Below are positions 47,213 to 56,543 of a stretch of DNA of 64,000 nucleotides, piece by piece (positions within the stretch are counted from its first letter, which is position 1; every line of letters starts with the position of its first letter). Source of the DNA: Thiohalorhabdus denitrificans (GTDB taxonomy: Bacteria > Pseudomonadota > Gammaproteobacteria > Thiohalorhabdales > Thiohalorhabdaceae); NCBI RefSeq assembly GCF_001399755.1, contig NZ_LJCP01000010.1, positions 310,001 through 374,000 on the forward strand, in the 5' to 3' direction. The translations under genes were made by a program, and so were the position numbers. The notes under the pieces were generated by a model. It was not told the origin of the DNA and ran no database searches. It saw nothing but the letters and a program-made list of their open reading frames with translations.

Positions 47213-48165
47213 CACGCGTCCCCTTGTTGGGCCTGTTCCAGGGCCTGGTTCAGGCTTTCCTCATCGGTCACGGGCAGGCAGGGCATGCGCCGGTCGATGC
47301 GCTTGTTGAGCCCGCACAGCACCTTGCCCGGTCCCATCTCCATCACCCGCGCCACGCCGCTGTCCCGCATGTGGCCGATGGTGGCGGTCCAGCGCACGGG
47401 GTTGGCCAGCTGCCGGACCAGAGCGTCCCGGATGGCCTCCGGGTCCTCGGGCGCGGCCACGTCCACGTTGTTGACCACGGGTACCGCGGGGGCGCGCAGC
47501 TCCACCTCTTGGAGACGCTGGGCCAGCCGCTCCGCGGCGGGCTGCATCAGGGGGCAATGGGAAGGGATGGAGACGGGCAGTTCCACGGCACGCTTGGCGC
47601 CGGCTTTTCCCGCCTCCTCCATGAGGCGGTCCACCGCACCGGCCGCCCCGGCCACCACAACCTGTCCGGGGGCGTTGAAGTTCACGGCGCGGACGATCTC
47701 GCCGGACTGGCGCTCCTCGGCGGTGCACAGCTCCTCCACCGTGGGATCGTCCAGGCCGAGGAGCGCGGCCATCTTGCCCTCGCCCGCGGGCACGGCCTCC
47801 TGCATGAACCGGGCCCGGTCGGCCACCAGCCGCACCGCGTCGGCGAATTCGAGGCTGCCGGCGGCCACCAGGGCGGTGTACTCGCCGAGGCTGTGGCCGG
47901 CCATGAAACGGGGCGCGGCGCCGCCCCGAGCCGACCACAGCCGGTGCGCGGCCACCCCGACCGTAAGCATGGCGGGCTGGGTGACCTCCGTCCGGTTCAG
48001 CTCCGCTTCCGGGCCTTCGCGCACCAGCGCGCCCAGATCCAGACCCAGGGCCTCGGAGGCCTCCTCCAGGGTCCGGCTGACCACCCCATCCGGGTCGGGA
48101 TAGGCGTCGAGCATGCCCACGCTCTGCGAGCCCTGGCCCGGGAAGACGAATGCGAAATCGCTCAT
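47212..48165 (-). CDS. fabD: Malonyl-CoA-ACP transacylase FabD
   Basis: FabD loads malonyl groups onto ACP. The 317-residue protein starts FAFVFPGQGSQSVGML, has the catalytic Ser in MAGHSLGEYTALVAAG and the His in VSIPSHCPLM. It lies between fabH and fabG in the standard order. Confidence 0.97.
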   Translation of the reverse strand: MSDFAFVFPGQGSQSVGMLDAYPDPDGVVSRTLEEASEALGLDLGALVREGPEAELNRTEVTQPAMLTVGVAAHRLWSARGGAAPRFMAGHSLGEYTALVAAGSLEFADAVRLVADRARFMQEAVPAGEGKMAALLGLDDPTVEELCTAEERQSGEIVRAVNFNAPGQVVVAGAAGAVDRLMEEAGKAGAKRAVELPVSIPSHCPLMQPAAERLAQRLQEVELRAPAVPVVNNVDVAAPEDPEAIRDALVRQLANPVRWTATIGHMRDSGVARVMEMGPGKVLCGLNKRIDRRMPCLPVTDEESLNQALEQAQQGDA

Positions 48166-48201
48166 GGTTCGGCTGTTCCCCCTCTTGGTGTGCGGTCGGA
48201 T

Positions 48202-49173
48202 CTACCAGCGCAGCAGCGCGGAGCCCCAGGTGAACCCGCCGCCAAAGGCCTCGAGGAGGACCAGGTCCCCCGGGCGGATGCGGTCCTGGCGCACCCCTTC
48301 GTCCAGGGCGAGCGGGACGGAGGCCGCAGAGGTATTGCCGTGGCGGTCCACGGTGACGACCACCCGGTCCATGGGCAGGGCCAGTTTCTTGGCAGTGGCC
48401 TGGATGATGCGGATGTTGGCCTGATGCGGCACCAGCCAGTCCACCTCCCCCTGGTCCAGCCCGTTGGCCGCCAGGGTCTCCTCCACCACCTGGCCCAGGG
48501 TGTTCACGGCCACGCGGAACACCTCGTTGCCCTTCATGTGGATGGTGCTCTCGGGGTCCTCGCTGTCCCAGCCGGTGGCCACGCCCTTGGGGACATTCAG
48601 GAGGGCCTCCTGGCTGCCGTCGGCGTGGAGGTGGGTGGAGAGGATCCCCTGCTGATCGGTGTCGTCCGCCTCCAGCACCACCGCCCCGGCGCCGTCGCCG
48701 AACAGCACGCACGTGCCCCGGTCCTCCCAGTTCACGATCCTGGACAGGGTCTCCGCCCCCACCACGAGGGCGCAGCGCGCCGCGCCGGAGCGCAGGAACT
48801 TGTCCGCGGTGGCGAGGGCGTAGACGAAGCCGGTGCAGACGGCCTGGACGTCGAAGGCCGGGGGCCCGACGACGCCGAGGCGGCCCTGCAGCAGGCAGGC
48901 GGTGCTGGGGAAGACCTGATCGGGGGTGGTGGTGGCGACGATGATGAGGTCCACCTCGGCGGGCTCGCGGCCGGCGGCCTCCAGGGCGCGGCGGGCGGCC
49001 TGTTCCGCCAGGTCCACGGTGGACTCGTCGGGGGCGGCGATACGCCGCTCCTTGATGCCCGTACGGGCGGTGATCCACTCGTCGCTCGTGTCCACCAGGG
49101 ATTCCAGTTCCTGGTTGGTCAGGACCTTCTCGGGGAGGTAGCTCCCCGTGCCGGTTATCCGCCCGCGCGTCAT
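48202..49173 (-). CDS. fabH: 3-oxoacyl-ACP synthase III FabH
   Basis: FabH starts fatty-acid synthesis by condensing acetyl-CoA with malonyl-ACP. The 323-residue protein shows catalytic Cys in [13 protein letters not shown], His in [10 protein letters not shown] and Asn in [12 protein letters not shown], the complete triad. It starts 22 bases after plsX. Confidence 0.97.
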   Translation of the reverse strand: MTRGRITGTGSYLPEKVLTNQELESLVDTSDEWITARTGIKERRIAAPDESTVDLAEQAARRALEAAGREPAEVDLIIVATTTPDQVFPSTACLLQGRLGVVGPPAFDVQAVCTGFVYALATADKFLRSGAARCALVVGAETLSRIVNWEDRGTCVLFGDGAGAVVLEADDTDQQGILSTHLHADGSQEALLNVPKGVATGWDSEDPESTIHMKGNEVFRVAVNTLGQVVEETLAANGLDQGEVDWLVPHQANIRIIQATAKKLALPMDRVVVTVDRHGNTSAASVPLALDEGVRQDRIRPGDLVLLEAFGGGFTWGSALLRW

Positions 49174-49194
49174 GCGTCCGCTCCCCCGCCCCTG

Positions 49195-50205
49195 TTATTC
49201 GGCCACTTCCAGCATCTGCTGGATCTCGTGGGTAATCCGCCGGTTGACGTTGTTCCGGGCCTCCGAGGCCGCCACCTCGATGGCGCGGGAGAAGGCGTAG
49301 CTGTCCGCGCTCCCGTGGCTCTTGACCACGATCCCGTTGAGCCCCAGGAGCATGGCCCCGTTGTATTCCCGATGGTCGGCGCGGCGCTTGAAGTCCTTCA
49401 GCACCTTGCGGGCGAGGAAGGCCGCCAGCTTGGAGCTCCACGAGGCGGAGAAGGCCTGCCGCAGGAAATGGGCGAGGAGCTCCGCCGTTCCCTCGGAGGT
49501 CTTGAGCGCCACATTGCCCACGAAGCCGTCCGCCACCACCACGTCCGCCTTCCCGGAGAAGATGTCCCGCCCCTCCACGTTGCCGACGTAGTTCATGTCG
49601 CTCTCGCGCAGGAGCTGGCCGGCCACCTTCACCACGTCGTTGCCCTTGATGTTCTCCTCGCCGATGTTGAGGAGCCCGATGGAGGGGTCCTCCACCCCGT
49701 ACACGGCCCGCGAGGCCACCTCCCCCATGACGGCGAACTGGAACAGGTGGTCCGAGTTGCAATCCACGTTGGCGCCCAGGTCCAGCATGAGCACCCGGCT
49801 GTCGCGGGTGGGCAGGAAGGTGGCGATGGCGGGTCGATCGATGCCGGGCAGGGTCTTGAGGATCAGACGGGGGATGGCCATGAGGGCGCCGGTGTTCCCG
49901 GCGCTCACGAAGCCGTCCACCTCGCCCTCCTTGACCAGGGTGGCCCCCACGTGAATGGAGGAGTCCCGCTTGCTGCGCAGGGCCTGGGAGACATCGTCCT
50001 CGGAGGACACCACCTGGCTGGCGGCACGCACCGTGATGCGTTCCTCGGCCTCCAGGCCATGGTCGGCGAGCGACTCCCGGATGGCGTCCTCCAGACCCAC
50101 CAGGACCAGCTCCAGGTCCGGATGGCGGCCCAGGGCGGCGGACGCCGCCGGGACCACCACGGCTGGGCCGTAGTCCCCCCCCATTGCATCCAGAGCTATG
50201 CGCAT
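49195..50205 (-). CDS. plsX: Phosphate acyltransferase PlsX
   Basis: PlsX makes acyl-phosphate from acyl-ACP for phospholipid synthesis. The 336-residue protein starts MRIALDAMGGDYGP and has FVSAGNTGALMAI, LDLGANVDC and GFVGNVALKTSEG, all typical. It follows rpmF in the usual rpmF-plsX-fab arrangement; its acyl-phosphate user PlsY is not in the window. Confidence 0.97.
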   Translation of the reverse strand: MRIALDAMGGDYGPAVVVPAASAALGRHPDLELVLVGLEDAIRESLADHGLEAEERITVRAASQVVSSEDDVSQALRSKRDSSIHVGATLVKEGEVDGFVSAGNTGALMAIPRLILKTLPGIDRPAIATFLPTRDSRVLMLDLGANVDCNSDHLFQFAVMGEVASRAVYGVEDPSIGLLNIGEENIKGNDVVKVAGQLLRESDMNYVGNVEGRDIFSGKADVVVADGFVGNVALKTSEGTAELLAHFLRQAFSASWSSKLAAFLARKVLKDFKRRADHREYNGAMLLGLNGIVVKSHGSADSYAFSRAIEVAASEARNNVNRRITHEIQQMLEVAE

Positions 50206-50277
50206 TGACGTCCCAGGTCGAGGTCGGCGTGGCGGATTCCGTTGGAATCGGCTTCTCAGGGGCCGGTTACGCCCGCT

Positions 50278-50463
50278 TCAGTCCTCTTCCGCGACGGCCA
50301 TGACCTGGCGGTCGCGGTAGGAACCGCAGCTCTGGCACACGTGGTGCGGCCGCTTGCGCTCCCCGCACTCCGGGCAGGTGCTCATATTAGCGGGGCGGAC
50401 GGCGTGATGGGCGCGCCGTTGATCGCGGCGGGCCTTGGAGGTCTTCTTCTTCGGTACGGCCAT
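50278..50463 (-). CDS. rpmF: Ribosomal protein L32
   Basis: The 61-residue protein starts [20 protein letters not shown] and has the zinc-ribbon cysteines [17 protein letters not shown], so it is the zinc-binding form of L32. It lies between yceD and plsX as usual. Confidence 0.98.
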   Translation of the reverse strand: MAVPKKKTSKARRDQRRAHHAVRPANMSTCPECGERKRPHHVCQSCGSYRDRQVMAVAEED

Positions 50464-50538
50464 TTCTGCTCTCCCAAACGTTGGTTCCCGGTCCGTTTCC
50501 GGCCGCGGACAGGGACCGCCGAACGGCGGCGTGGGCGG

Positions 50539-51102
50539 TTATTCGTCTCTCTTCAACTGCGCCAGGACATCGAACGGGCTCTCGCGCGGGGACGAAGAGC
50601 AGCCGCATTCTGCCTCGTTCCGATCCGTTCCGCAAACCGGACATATCCCCTTGCAGCCCTCGGCGCACCGCGGGCTGATGGGAAGCTCGAGCAGCCATTC
50701 GTCCTCCAGGGACTCCACGAGCTCGAACCGCCCCTCCGGGGCCTCGATCTGTTCATCGGAATGATCGATGACCCAGACCTCGCCCTTCTGGGTCGGATCC
50801 CGGTACAGATCGTTCTCGGGATTGGGGTCGATGGTCAGCTGCAGGGCCTCCTGCAGAGGGAACCGGAATCGGGCCCGGCAGGACTCGCACTCCAGCTCCA
50901 CCGCCCCCTGCACCCGGCCGTGCAGGATGTACACGTCGTTGTTCGGCTCCAGGCGCAGGTCCACCTCCACGCCCTCGCCCACCATCCCGGCCACGGCCTC
51001 TTCCAGCCTGGGCAGGGCACTCACGGGGACGAGCCCCTGGAAGAGCAGCCCCTCGGGCGGCACCTGCGCCAGCCGGATCACGGATTCACGAAGTTCACGC
51101 AT
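50539..51102 (-). CDS. yceD: YceD/DUF177 protein
   Basis: DUF177 proteins precede rpmF in most bacteria and have been linked to 23S rRNA or ribosome assembly in plants and bacteria. The 187-residue protein has the CESCRARFRFPL block and, unlike short YceD forms, a C-terminal cysteine cluster CAEGCKGICPVCGTDRNEAECGC that could bind metal. Position rather than motif carries most of the identification. Confidence 0.92.
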   Translation of the reverse strand: MRELRESVIRLAQVPPEGLLFQGLVPVSALPRLEEAVAGMVGEGVEVDLRLEPNNDVYILHGRVQGAVELECESCRARFRFPLQEALQLTIDPNPENDLYRDPTQKGEVWVIDHSDEQIEAPEGRFELVESLEDEWLLELPISPRCAEGCKGICPVCGTDRNEAECGCSSSPRESPFDVLAQLKRDE

Positions 51103-51108
51103 AAGCGA

Positions 51109-51828
51109 CTAATTATATCCTTGTGCCGGTTCGGATTCCAAACCCTCACAACCCAGGTGCCCCAGCACTCCGGGGAAGCTGTCCGCCCAGGCGTGGGGCT
51201 CCCAGGGCGCCAGACGCTCCCGTTCGTGGACCCCGTAGGTAACCGCGATCCGGTTGAGACCGGCCCGGTGGGCCATCTCCATGTCGAAGGCGGTGTCCCC
51301 CACCAACACGGCCCGTTCCGGCGCCACCTCGGTCTCCTCCAGCAGCTCGCGGACCATGCGGGGATCGGGCTTGGAGCAGGTCTCATCGGCGCAGCGCGTG
51401 GCCAGGAAGCGCTCCTCTAGGCCCCATTCCATGAGCATGCGGTCCAGACCGCGGCGGGACTTGCCAGTGGCCACCGCCAGGGTCCGGCCCTCCGCGGCCA
51501 GCGCCTCCAGCCCCTCCGCCGCCCCCGGGAAGAAAGGCATGTCCGTGGCCCGATAGGCCTGGAAGCGTCGGCCATAGGCCTCCCGCAGGCGGTCCCGGGT
51601 TGGGGTGTCGGCGTGGGGAACAAGGGCCTCGATGGCCTCCTGCAGGCCCAGGCCGATCACCTGCTGCAGCTCCCGGCCGGGCAGCTCCGGCAGGCCCACC
51701 TCTCGCAGGCTGGCACGCAGGGTGTCCACGATCACCCCGCGGCTGTCCACGAGGGTCCCGTCCCAGTCGAAAATGATCAGCTCCGCGTCGCGGAGGGACA
51801 CGGTTTCAAGGCGATGCTCTGGGGTCAT
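51109..51828 (-). CDS. HAD-family phosphatase (phosphoglycolate phosphatase-like)
   Basis: This 239-residue haloacid dehalogenase-type hydrolase has motif I FDWDGTLVDS, motif II VATGKS, and motif III/IV KPDPRM with VGDTAFDMEMA. The helical cap (about 30-95) is of the Gph/phosphoglycolate phosphatase type. It lies between rluC and yceD, a place often held by an HAD gene in gammaproteobacteria. The substrate is not certain. Confidence 0.9.
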   Translation of the reverse strand: MTPEHRLETVSLRDAELIIFDWDGTLVDSRGVIVDTLRASLREVGLPELPGRELQQVIGLGLQEAIEALVPHADTPTRDRLREAYGRRFQAYRATDMPFFPGAAEGLEALAAEGRTLAVATGKSRRGLDRMLMEWGLEERFLATRCADETCSKPDPRMVRELLEETEVAPERAVLVGDTAFDMEMAHRAGLNRIAVTYGVHERERLAPWEPHAWADSFPGVLGHLGCEGLESEPAQGYN

Positions 51829-51867
51829 GTCCTGTGCCAGGTTTGAATGATCGGCAGGGCTCGCGCC

Positions 51868-52845
51868 TCAGCCCGAAAGGCGGTCCAGGAGCGCCTTCAG
51901 GGGGGCGGGCAGCGGGGCCCGGAAATGCTGGGTTTCTCCGGTCACCGGATGAGGCAGCTCCAGTTCCGCACTGTGCAGGAATATGGACTCCAGCCCCAGC
52001 TCCTTCAATGCCCGGTTGGCCTCGCGGTCGCCGTAGAGGGGGTCGCCGGCAATGGGGTGCCCCCAATGGCGGGCGTGGGCCCGGATCTGGTGGGTACGCC
52101 CCGTCTCCGGCTCCGCCCGCACCAGGGTGTACCCCGGGAAGGCGCGGAGCACCAGAAACCGGGTGGCCGCCCTGCGGCCGGTCTCCGTATCGACGATCAT
52201 GGGCCGCTGGCCGCCTCGTTCCGGCCCCCTGCGCAGGGGCGCCTCCTCCACGTGCTCGCCCTCGACCACCCCCCCGACCAAAAGGGCCAAGTAGGCCTTT
52301 TTGGCCCGGTTCTCGCGGAAGGCGGCCTGGAGACGGCGCGTGGCCTTGCCGTTCTTTCCGACCACCAGAACACCGGAAGTTCCCCGATCCAGCCGGTGCG
52401 CCAACCCCCATTCCACCTCCGGTCGGGCGGCAACCAGAGCCTCGACGATCCCGAACGGGGTGCCGCTTCCGGCGTGGACCGCCAGCCCCGGGGGCTTGTT
52501 CAGCACGGCGAGCTCGGCGTCCTCGAACAGGATGGCCTCGATCACCGCCTTTCGGACCCCCTCCGGGACCCTGGCGGCCGGCGGAGCCTCGCGCTCCGTC
52601 ACCGGCGGGATGCGCACGCGATCGCCCACCCGGAGCCGGGCCGAGGGGCGGCAGCGCTTGCCGTTGACCCGCACTTCCCCCTTGCGAAGCATCCGGTAGA
52701 TGCGGGTCTTGGGGACACCCTTCAGCCGTCCCAGCAGGAAGTTGTCCACCCGCTGCCCGTCCTGGCCCTCCGCGACATCGACCCAGCGCGGCCCTCCGTT
52801 TCCCGCGCCCTCTTTTCGTTTGGCGCCTTCTGCGTCCTTGCTCAT
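51868..52845 (-). CDS. rluC: 23S rRNA pseudouridine synthase RluC
   Basis: RluC modifies three uridines in 23S rRNA. The 325-residue protein starts at ATG 52845 (a TTG at 52896 in frame is possible). It has an S4 RNA-binding domain (RVDNFLLGRLKGVPKTRIYR), the catalytic Asp in HRLDRGTSGVLVVGK and the family block ETGRTHQIRAHARHWGHPI. It is divergent from rne, the same arrangement as in E. coli, which supports RluC over RluD. Confidence 0.93.
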   Translation of the reverse strand: MSKDAEGAKRKEGAGNGGPRWVDVAEGQDGQRVDNFLLGRLKGVPKTRIYRMLRKGEVRVNGKRCRPSARLRVGDRVRIPPVTEREAPPAARVPEGVRKAVIEAILFEDAELAVLNKPPGLAVHAGSGTPFGIVEALVAARPEVEWGLAHRLDRGTSGVLVVGKNGKATRRLQAAFRENRAKKAYLALLVGGVVEGEHVEEAPLRRGPERGGQRPMIVDTETGRRAATRFLVLRAFPGYTLVRAEPETGRTHQIRAHARHWGHPIAGDPLYGDREANRALKELGLESIFLHSAELELPHPVTGETQHFRAPLPAPLKALLDRLSG

Positions 52846-53204
52846 GGAATGAGGAATGTCCCTTTGTCCCGCCCTGACGGGCCGGATCCTCGCCAATTGA
52901 AAAAAACCAAGCGTTCGGTTACGCTAGTCGTGGAGTATTTTTGCGGGTTTTTCGGGGTGTTAGCCCCGCTGCGCATACCGAATTGAATCGGCCTTTAAGG
53001 CCCGGGGAGCCCCCAGAAAATCTTCTCTTGCCAGTATCTTAGCAAGTCCCCCTCCGGCCCCGCGCAGGATGAAACCCGTGCCGAACAGCAAGACGGCGGG
53101 CAGGGAATACCACCCCGTCCGCTTCACCAAATTCCAGCGCCGCCGACGCATTCGGCGGCCGCGATCCCATATACCCCAACGGGTGTAGGAGCCGAATACC
53201 CAAA
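52846..53204 (+). promoter_or_regulatory. rluC-rne intergenic region with long rne leader
   Basis: The region holds a candidate rne promoter at 52897-52925 and would give an rne leader of about 270 bases. It contains a hairpin CGGGG/CCCCG (52953-52968) and the palindrome GGCCTTTAAGGCC (52990-53002). In E. coli the long structured rne leader lets RNase E regulate its own mRNA; a similar role is likely but not shown. No gene was recognised. Confidence 0.5.
52897..52925 (+). promoter_or_regulatory. Candidate sigma-70 promoter of rne
   Basis: TTGAAA (52897-52902), then 17 bases, then TACGCT (52920-52925). The -35 matches five of six consensus bases. It starts transcription near 52932. Confidence 0.5.
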
Positions 53205-55628
53205 ATGAAACGGATGCTGATCAATGCCACCAACCCGGAGGAGCTCCGGGTGGCGGTGGTGGACGGCCAGAAGCTTCTCAACCTGGATATCGAGAACGCC
53301 GCCCAGCAGCAGAAAAAGGGGAATATCTACAAGGGCCGCATCACTCGGATCGAGGCCAGCCTGCAGGCCGCCTTTGTGGAGTACGGCGGCGACCGCCAGG
53401 GCTTCCTGCCCATCAAGGAGGTGGCCCGGGAATATTATCCCCGTGACGAGCAGGGAAAAACCCCCTCCCCCCGCAAGATCCGGATCCAGGACGTCCTCTC
53501 CGAGGGTCAGGAGCTGATCGTCCAGGTGGACAAGGAGGAGCGCGGCACCAAGGGCGCCGCGCTCACCACCCTGCCCAGCCTGGCCGGACGCTTCCTGGTG
53601 CTCATGCCCAACAACCCCCGCGCCGGCGGGGTCAGCCGGCGGATCGAGGGCGAGGACCGCAAGGAGATGCGCGAGGCCCTCAACACGCTGGAGATCCCGG
53701 ACGGGATGGGGGTCATAATCCGTACGGCGGGCATCGGCAAGAGCTCCGATCAGCTCCAGCGGGACCTGAACCACCTGCTGCAGCTGTGGCAATCCATCGT
53801 GGAGCAGACGGAGCAGCACCCCGCCCCGGTCCTGATCTACCAGGAAGGCAACACCGTCATCCGGGCCCTGCGGGACAACTTCGAGGAGGACATCGGCGAG
53901 ATCCTGGTGGACGACCCGGAGGTGGTGCAGACCGCCCGGGACTTCATGCAGGCCATCATGCCCGAGTGCGTGAACCGGGTTAAGCCGTACAAGGACTCCA
54001 TCCCCCTGTTCTCCCGGTTCCAGATCGAGCACCAGATCGACACCGCCTACAGCCGCGAGGTCCCGCTTGACGGCGGCGGCTCGCTGGTCATCGACCCCAC
54101 CGAGGCCCTGGTGTCCATCGACATCAACTCGGCCCGGGCCACGAAGGGTGCGGACCTGGAGGAGACGGCCCTCCAGACCAACCTGGAGGCCGCCGAGGAG
54201 ATCCCCCGCCAGCTGCGCCTGCGCGACGTGGGCGGGCTGATCGTCATCGACTTCATCGACATGAAGCGCAAGCGCAACATCCAGGCCGTGGAGGACAAGC
54301 TGCGCCAGTCGGTGAAGGTGGACCGCGCGCGCATCAAGGTGGGCAAGATCTCCCGCTTCGGGCTGCTGGAGATGTCCCGGCAGCGCCTGCGGCCGTCCCT
54401 CGGAGAGGCCACACACACCGCCTGCCCTCGCTGCAGCGGACAGGGCCGTATCCGGACCACCGAGTCCTCCGCCCTCCACATCCTGCGGGTGCTGGAAGAG
54501 GAGACCCTGAAGGAGAACACGGCCTACATCGACACCCGGGTCCCGGTGGAGGTCGGCTCCTACCTGCTCAACGAGAAGCGGGGCATCCTGGCCCAGCTGG
54601 AGGACCGCTACCAGGTCCGGATCACCATCATCCCCGACCCCAACATGGTGACTCCCGATTACTCCATGGAGCGGGGCCGGGCCAAGGACGCCGAAGGCAA
54701 GGGCGGCCGGGCCCTAAGCTACCAGCGCATCCCCCAGCCCGAGCCGGCGGAGAGCCCCCGCAGCGAGCCCGAGCCGGCCGCGCCCCAGGAGCAGGCGCCC
54801 CTCTCCCCCACCGCGGTGGCCCACGCCCCCGCGGCCGAGGAAGGCAAGCAACCGACGGAGGCCGGGCCGGAGGAAGCCTCGCAGGCCACCGAGGCCAAAC
54901 CGGGCTTCTTGAAGCGGATCATCCAGGCGCTGTTCGGCGAGCAGGCCGGTGAGGAGGCCTCGGGGCTGCAGCCCGAGGCGGAGAAGGCCCCGGCCGAGCC
55001 GACGGAAAAGCCCGCTCCCAGCGAGGGCAAGAAAGGCGCCGCGGGCGCCAAGGCGCGGGGTGGCGACCAGGGAGGCGCCCAGGAAGGGAAAGCCGCCTCT
55101 TCCGGCCAGAAAGGCGGCGGCCGCAAGGGAGGCAACGGCCAGAAGGCCCCCGCGGAGGCCGCCAAGGCCGAGGAAGGAGGCAAGCAGGGCGGCACCGGCG
55201 GCAAGCCCGCCTCCGGCGGGAACGGCCGCAAGCGGAACCGCAAGCCTTCCGGCGGTAACGGCGGCAAGAAGCCGGCCCAGGAGGCTGCCAAGCAGGAGGC
55301 CGCCAAGGCCGAGTCCCCCAAGGCGGAAGCCCCGGAAAAGGGCGGCAAGCAAGGCGGCGAGCCCGCCAAGGGCAGGGGTGGCCGCGGAAGCCGGGGCGGC
55401 TCCCAGCGCAAGCCTGCCCAGCAAGGGAAGAAAGGCGGCGGCGAGACGGCCCCGAAGCCCAAAGGCGGGGGGGGGCCGGCCTCCGAGCGGGTCACGCCGC
55501 CCAAGCCCTCAACGGAGGGCATCCGGGTCCCGGCGCACACGGCCGACTTCTTCGAGGAGACCGAATCCGCCCAGGGCGGCGGCCAGCGGGAGCCCGAGTC
55601 CCAAGGCGGTGGAGAGGATTCCCGTTAA
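53205..55628 (+). CDS. rne: Ribonuclease E
   Basis: RNase E starts mRNA decay and processes rRNA and tRNA. The catalytic half (about 1-500) has the S1 domain (GNIYKGRITRIEASLQAAFVE), the DNase I-like metal site (SIDINSARATKG and IVIDFIDMKRKRN) and the zinc-link CPRCSGQG near residue 407. From about 510 the protein is low complexity: an acidic/Pro-rich part and then a long Lys/Gly/Ala-rich tail (about 600-780) with a short conserved-looking end, TEGIRVPAHTADFF. An amphipathic helix (PGFLKRIIQALFGEQ, near 566) probably anchors it to the membrane. The tail length is shorter than in E. coli (1,061 in total). Confidence 0.96.
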   Translation: MKRMLINATNPEELRVAVVDGQKLLNLDIENAAQQQKKGNIYKGRITRIEASLQAAFVEYGGDRQGFLPIKEVAREYYPRDEQGKTPSPRKIRIQDVLSEGQELIVQVDKEERGTKGAALTTLPSLAGRFLVLMPNNPRAGGVSRRIEGEDRKEMREALNTLEIPDGMGVIIRTAGIGKSSDQLQRDLNHLLQLWQSIVEQTEQHPAPVLIYQEGNTVIRALRDNFEEDIGEILVDDPEVVQTARDFMQAIMPECVNRVKPYKDSIPLFSRFQIEHQIDTAYSREVPLDGGGSLVIDPTEALVSIDINSARATKGADLEETALQTNLEAAEEIPRQLRLRDVGGLIVIDFIDMKRKRNIQAVEDKLRQSVKVDRARIKVGKISRFGLLEMSRQRLRPSLGEATHTACPRCSGQGRIRTTESSALHILRVLEEETLKENTAYIDTRVPVEVGSYLLNEKRGILAQLEDRYQVRITIIPDPNMVTPDYSMERGRAKDAEGKGGRALSYQRIPQPEPAESPRSEPEPAAPQEQAPLSPTAVAHAPAAEEGKQPTEAGPEEASQATEAKPGFLKRIIQALFGEQAGEEASGLQPEAEKAPAEPTEKPAPSEGKKGAAGAKARGGDQGGAQEGKAASSGQKGGGRKGGNGQKAPAEAAKAEEGGKQGGTGGKPASGGNGRKRNRKPSGGNGGKKPAQEAAKQEAAKAESPKAEAPEKGGKQGGEPAKGRGGRGSRGGSQRKPAQQGKKGGGETAPKPKGGGGPASERVTPPKPSTEGIRVPAHTADFFEETESAQGGGQREPESQGGGEDSR

Positions 55629-55653
55629 CCGGCCATGACCGGATCCGCTAACC

Positions 55654-55679
55654 AGCCCGGGCCAAGCCCGGGCTTTTTT
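55654..55679 (+). terminator. Rho-independent terminator of rne
   Basis: AGCCCGGG (55654-55661) pairs with CCCGGGCT (55667-55674) around CCAAG and is followed by TTTTT. Confidence 0.92.
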
Positions 55680-55709
55680 GTGTTGCACGGACCGGCACGC
55701 CCGGAACGC

Positions 55710-55747
55710 AAAAAGGCCCCAGCGGAGTGCTCCGCTGGGGCCTTTTT
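55710..55747. terminator. Bidirectional terminator between rne and tRNA-Asn
   Basis: A nearly perfect long stem (55710-55727 with 55730-55747) carries A5 on one side and T5 on the other, so it works in both directions. On the minus strand it lies just after tRNA-Asn. Confidence 0.9.
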
Positions 55748-55754
55748 CAATCTC

Positions 55755-55830
55755 TGGCTCCCCGGGCCGGACTCGAACCAGCGACAGGGTGATTAACAGT
55801 CACCTGCTCTACCAACTGAGCTACCGGGGA
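55755..55830 (-). tRNA. tRNA-Asn (GTT)
   Basis: On the minus strand TCCCCGG pairs with CCGGGGA, followed by G and encoded CCA ending at 55755. The anticodon arm GTGACTGTTAATCAC gives GTT. D-arm GTAGCTCAGTTGGTAGAGC and T-arm GGTTCGAGTCC are standard. Confidence 0.97.
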
Positions 55831-55843
55831 AGCGAGATGCGTA

Positions 55844-55872
55844 AATGTAGCGAATCCCCCTCCCTGTGTCAA
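55844..55872 (-). promoter_or_regulatory. Promoter of tRNA-Asn
   Basis: On the minus strand a perfect TTGACA (55872-55867) is followed after 17 bases by TACATT (55849-55844). The start would be a few bases before the tRNA at 55830. This is the strongest sigma-70 promoter in the window. Confidence 0.8.
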
Positions 55873-56130
55873 ACGGGGAGGCTGCCCGCCCGCGGGGCAT
55901 TTCGCCATCCGGCCGGAATCCGCGATCCCCTCTTAGTGCCTCTAGCGGCCGGGAGGTTCCCGCTCGGTCTCCGGAGACAGGTCAAAACGGCCGCGGCCGT
56001 TCCGAAACCGAACCTTGCGGAGCCGGCCCCCTCCCCGGGAATCGATCCAAGGACAAAACCCGGCGCCCCCTAGCCTGGGAGGACAGAGGCTCGAACCAGG
56101 AAACGGTTTGCCGGAACCGAGCGTGCCGCC
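55873..56130. other. Intergenic stretch between the tRNA-Asn promoter and the RHH gene
   Basis: About 260 bases with no recognised gene or repeat. No integrase or direct repeat of the tRNA end was found, so there is no sign of an integrated element. Confidence 0.4.
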
Positions 56131-56520
56131 TCAGTTCTGCCGCTCCCGGGGCGGGCGACCCGTCTTCACGCGCTCCAGGCTCTCGAAGGCCTCGCGGAAT
56201 TTCCGCTCGTTGGACCAACCCAGGTTCTTGAGCGCGGCCCGCACCACCTCGCTGCGGGTGGGTGTCCGCAGGCCCATGCGATCGGCCAGCTGCTGGATGT
56301 CGGCGATGAGGGCCTCGTCGCTGTTGGGCAAGGTGAAGGTGCACCGCTGGACCCGCCTTCCACGCCCTCGTCCGCCGCCTTGGGTGGTAGCGCTTCCGCC
56401 GGTGGACTCGTTCTCGGTTTCCCTACGCATACCGGATTCCTTATCGAATAAATACTTCATAACTTTGTCCCCCAGGGGCCCGGATGTCCCGGCCACGTCG
56501 TCTTTATTTACAGTGGACAT
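56131..56520 (-). CDS. Ribbon-helix-helix-like small protein
   Basis: The 129-residue protein starts at ATG 56520 after AGGAAGGAATAAGT. The first 55 residues are polar and Gly/Arg-rich. The rest, CTFTLPNSDEALIADIQQLA followed by TRSEVVRAALKNLG, looks like a ribbon-helix-helix DNA-binding fold: a strand, then two helices with the usual TRSEVVRAAL turn. The first 30 codons are clearly less GC-rich than the neighbours. It lies 23 bases after the hydrolase gene and is probably in the same operon, perhaps as its regulator. The target is unknown. Confidence 0.7.
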   Translation of the reverse strand: MSTVNKDDVAGTSGPLGDKVMKYLFDKESGMRRETENESTGGSATTQGGGRGRGRRVQRCTFTLPNSDEALIADIQQLADRMGLRTPTRSEVVRAALKNLGWSNERKFREAFESLERVKTGRPPRERQN

Positions 56521-56543
56521 ACTTATTCCTTCCTGTAAATGGG

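Noticed and set aside
47191-50208. A 1,005-codon open frame on the plus strand opposite fabG, fabD, fabH and plsX
   Set aside because: It is antisense to four certain genes and its His/Gly/Val-rich product is the usual artefact of GC-rich reverse frames.
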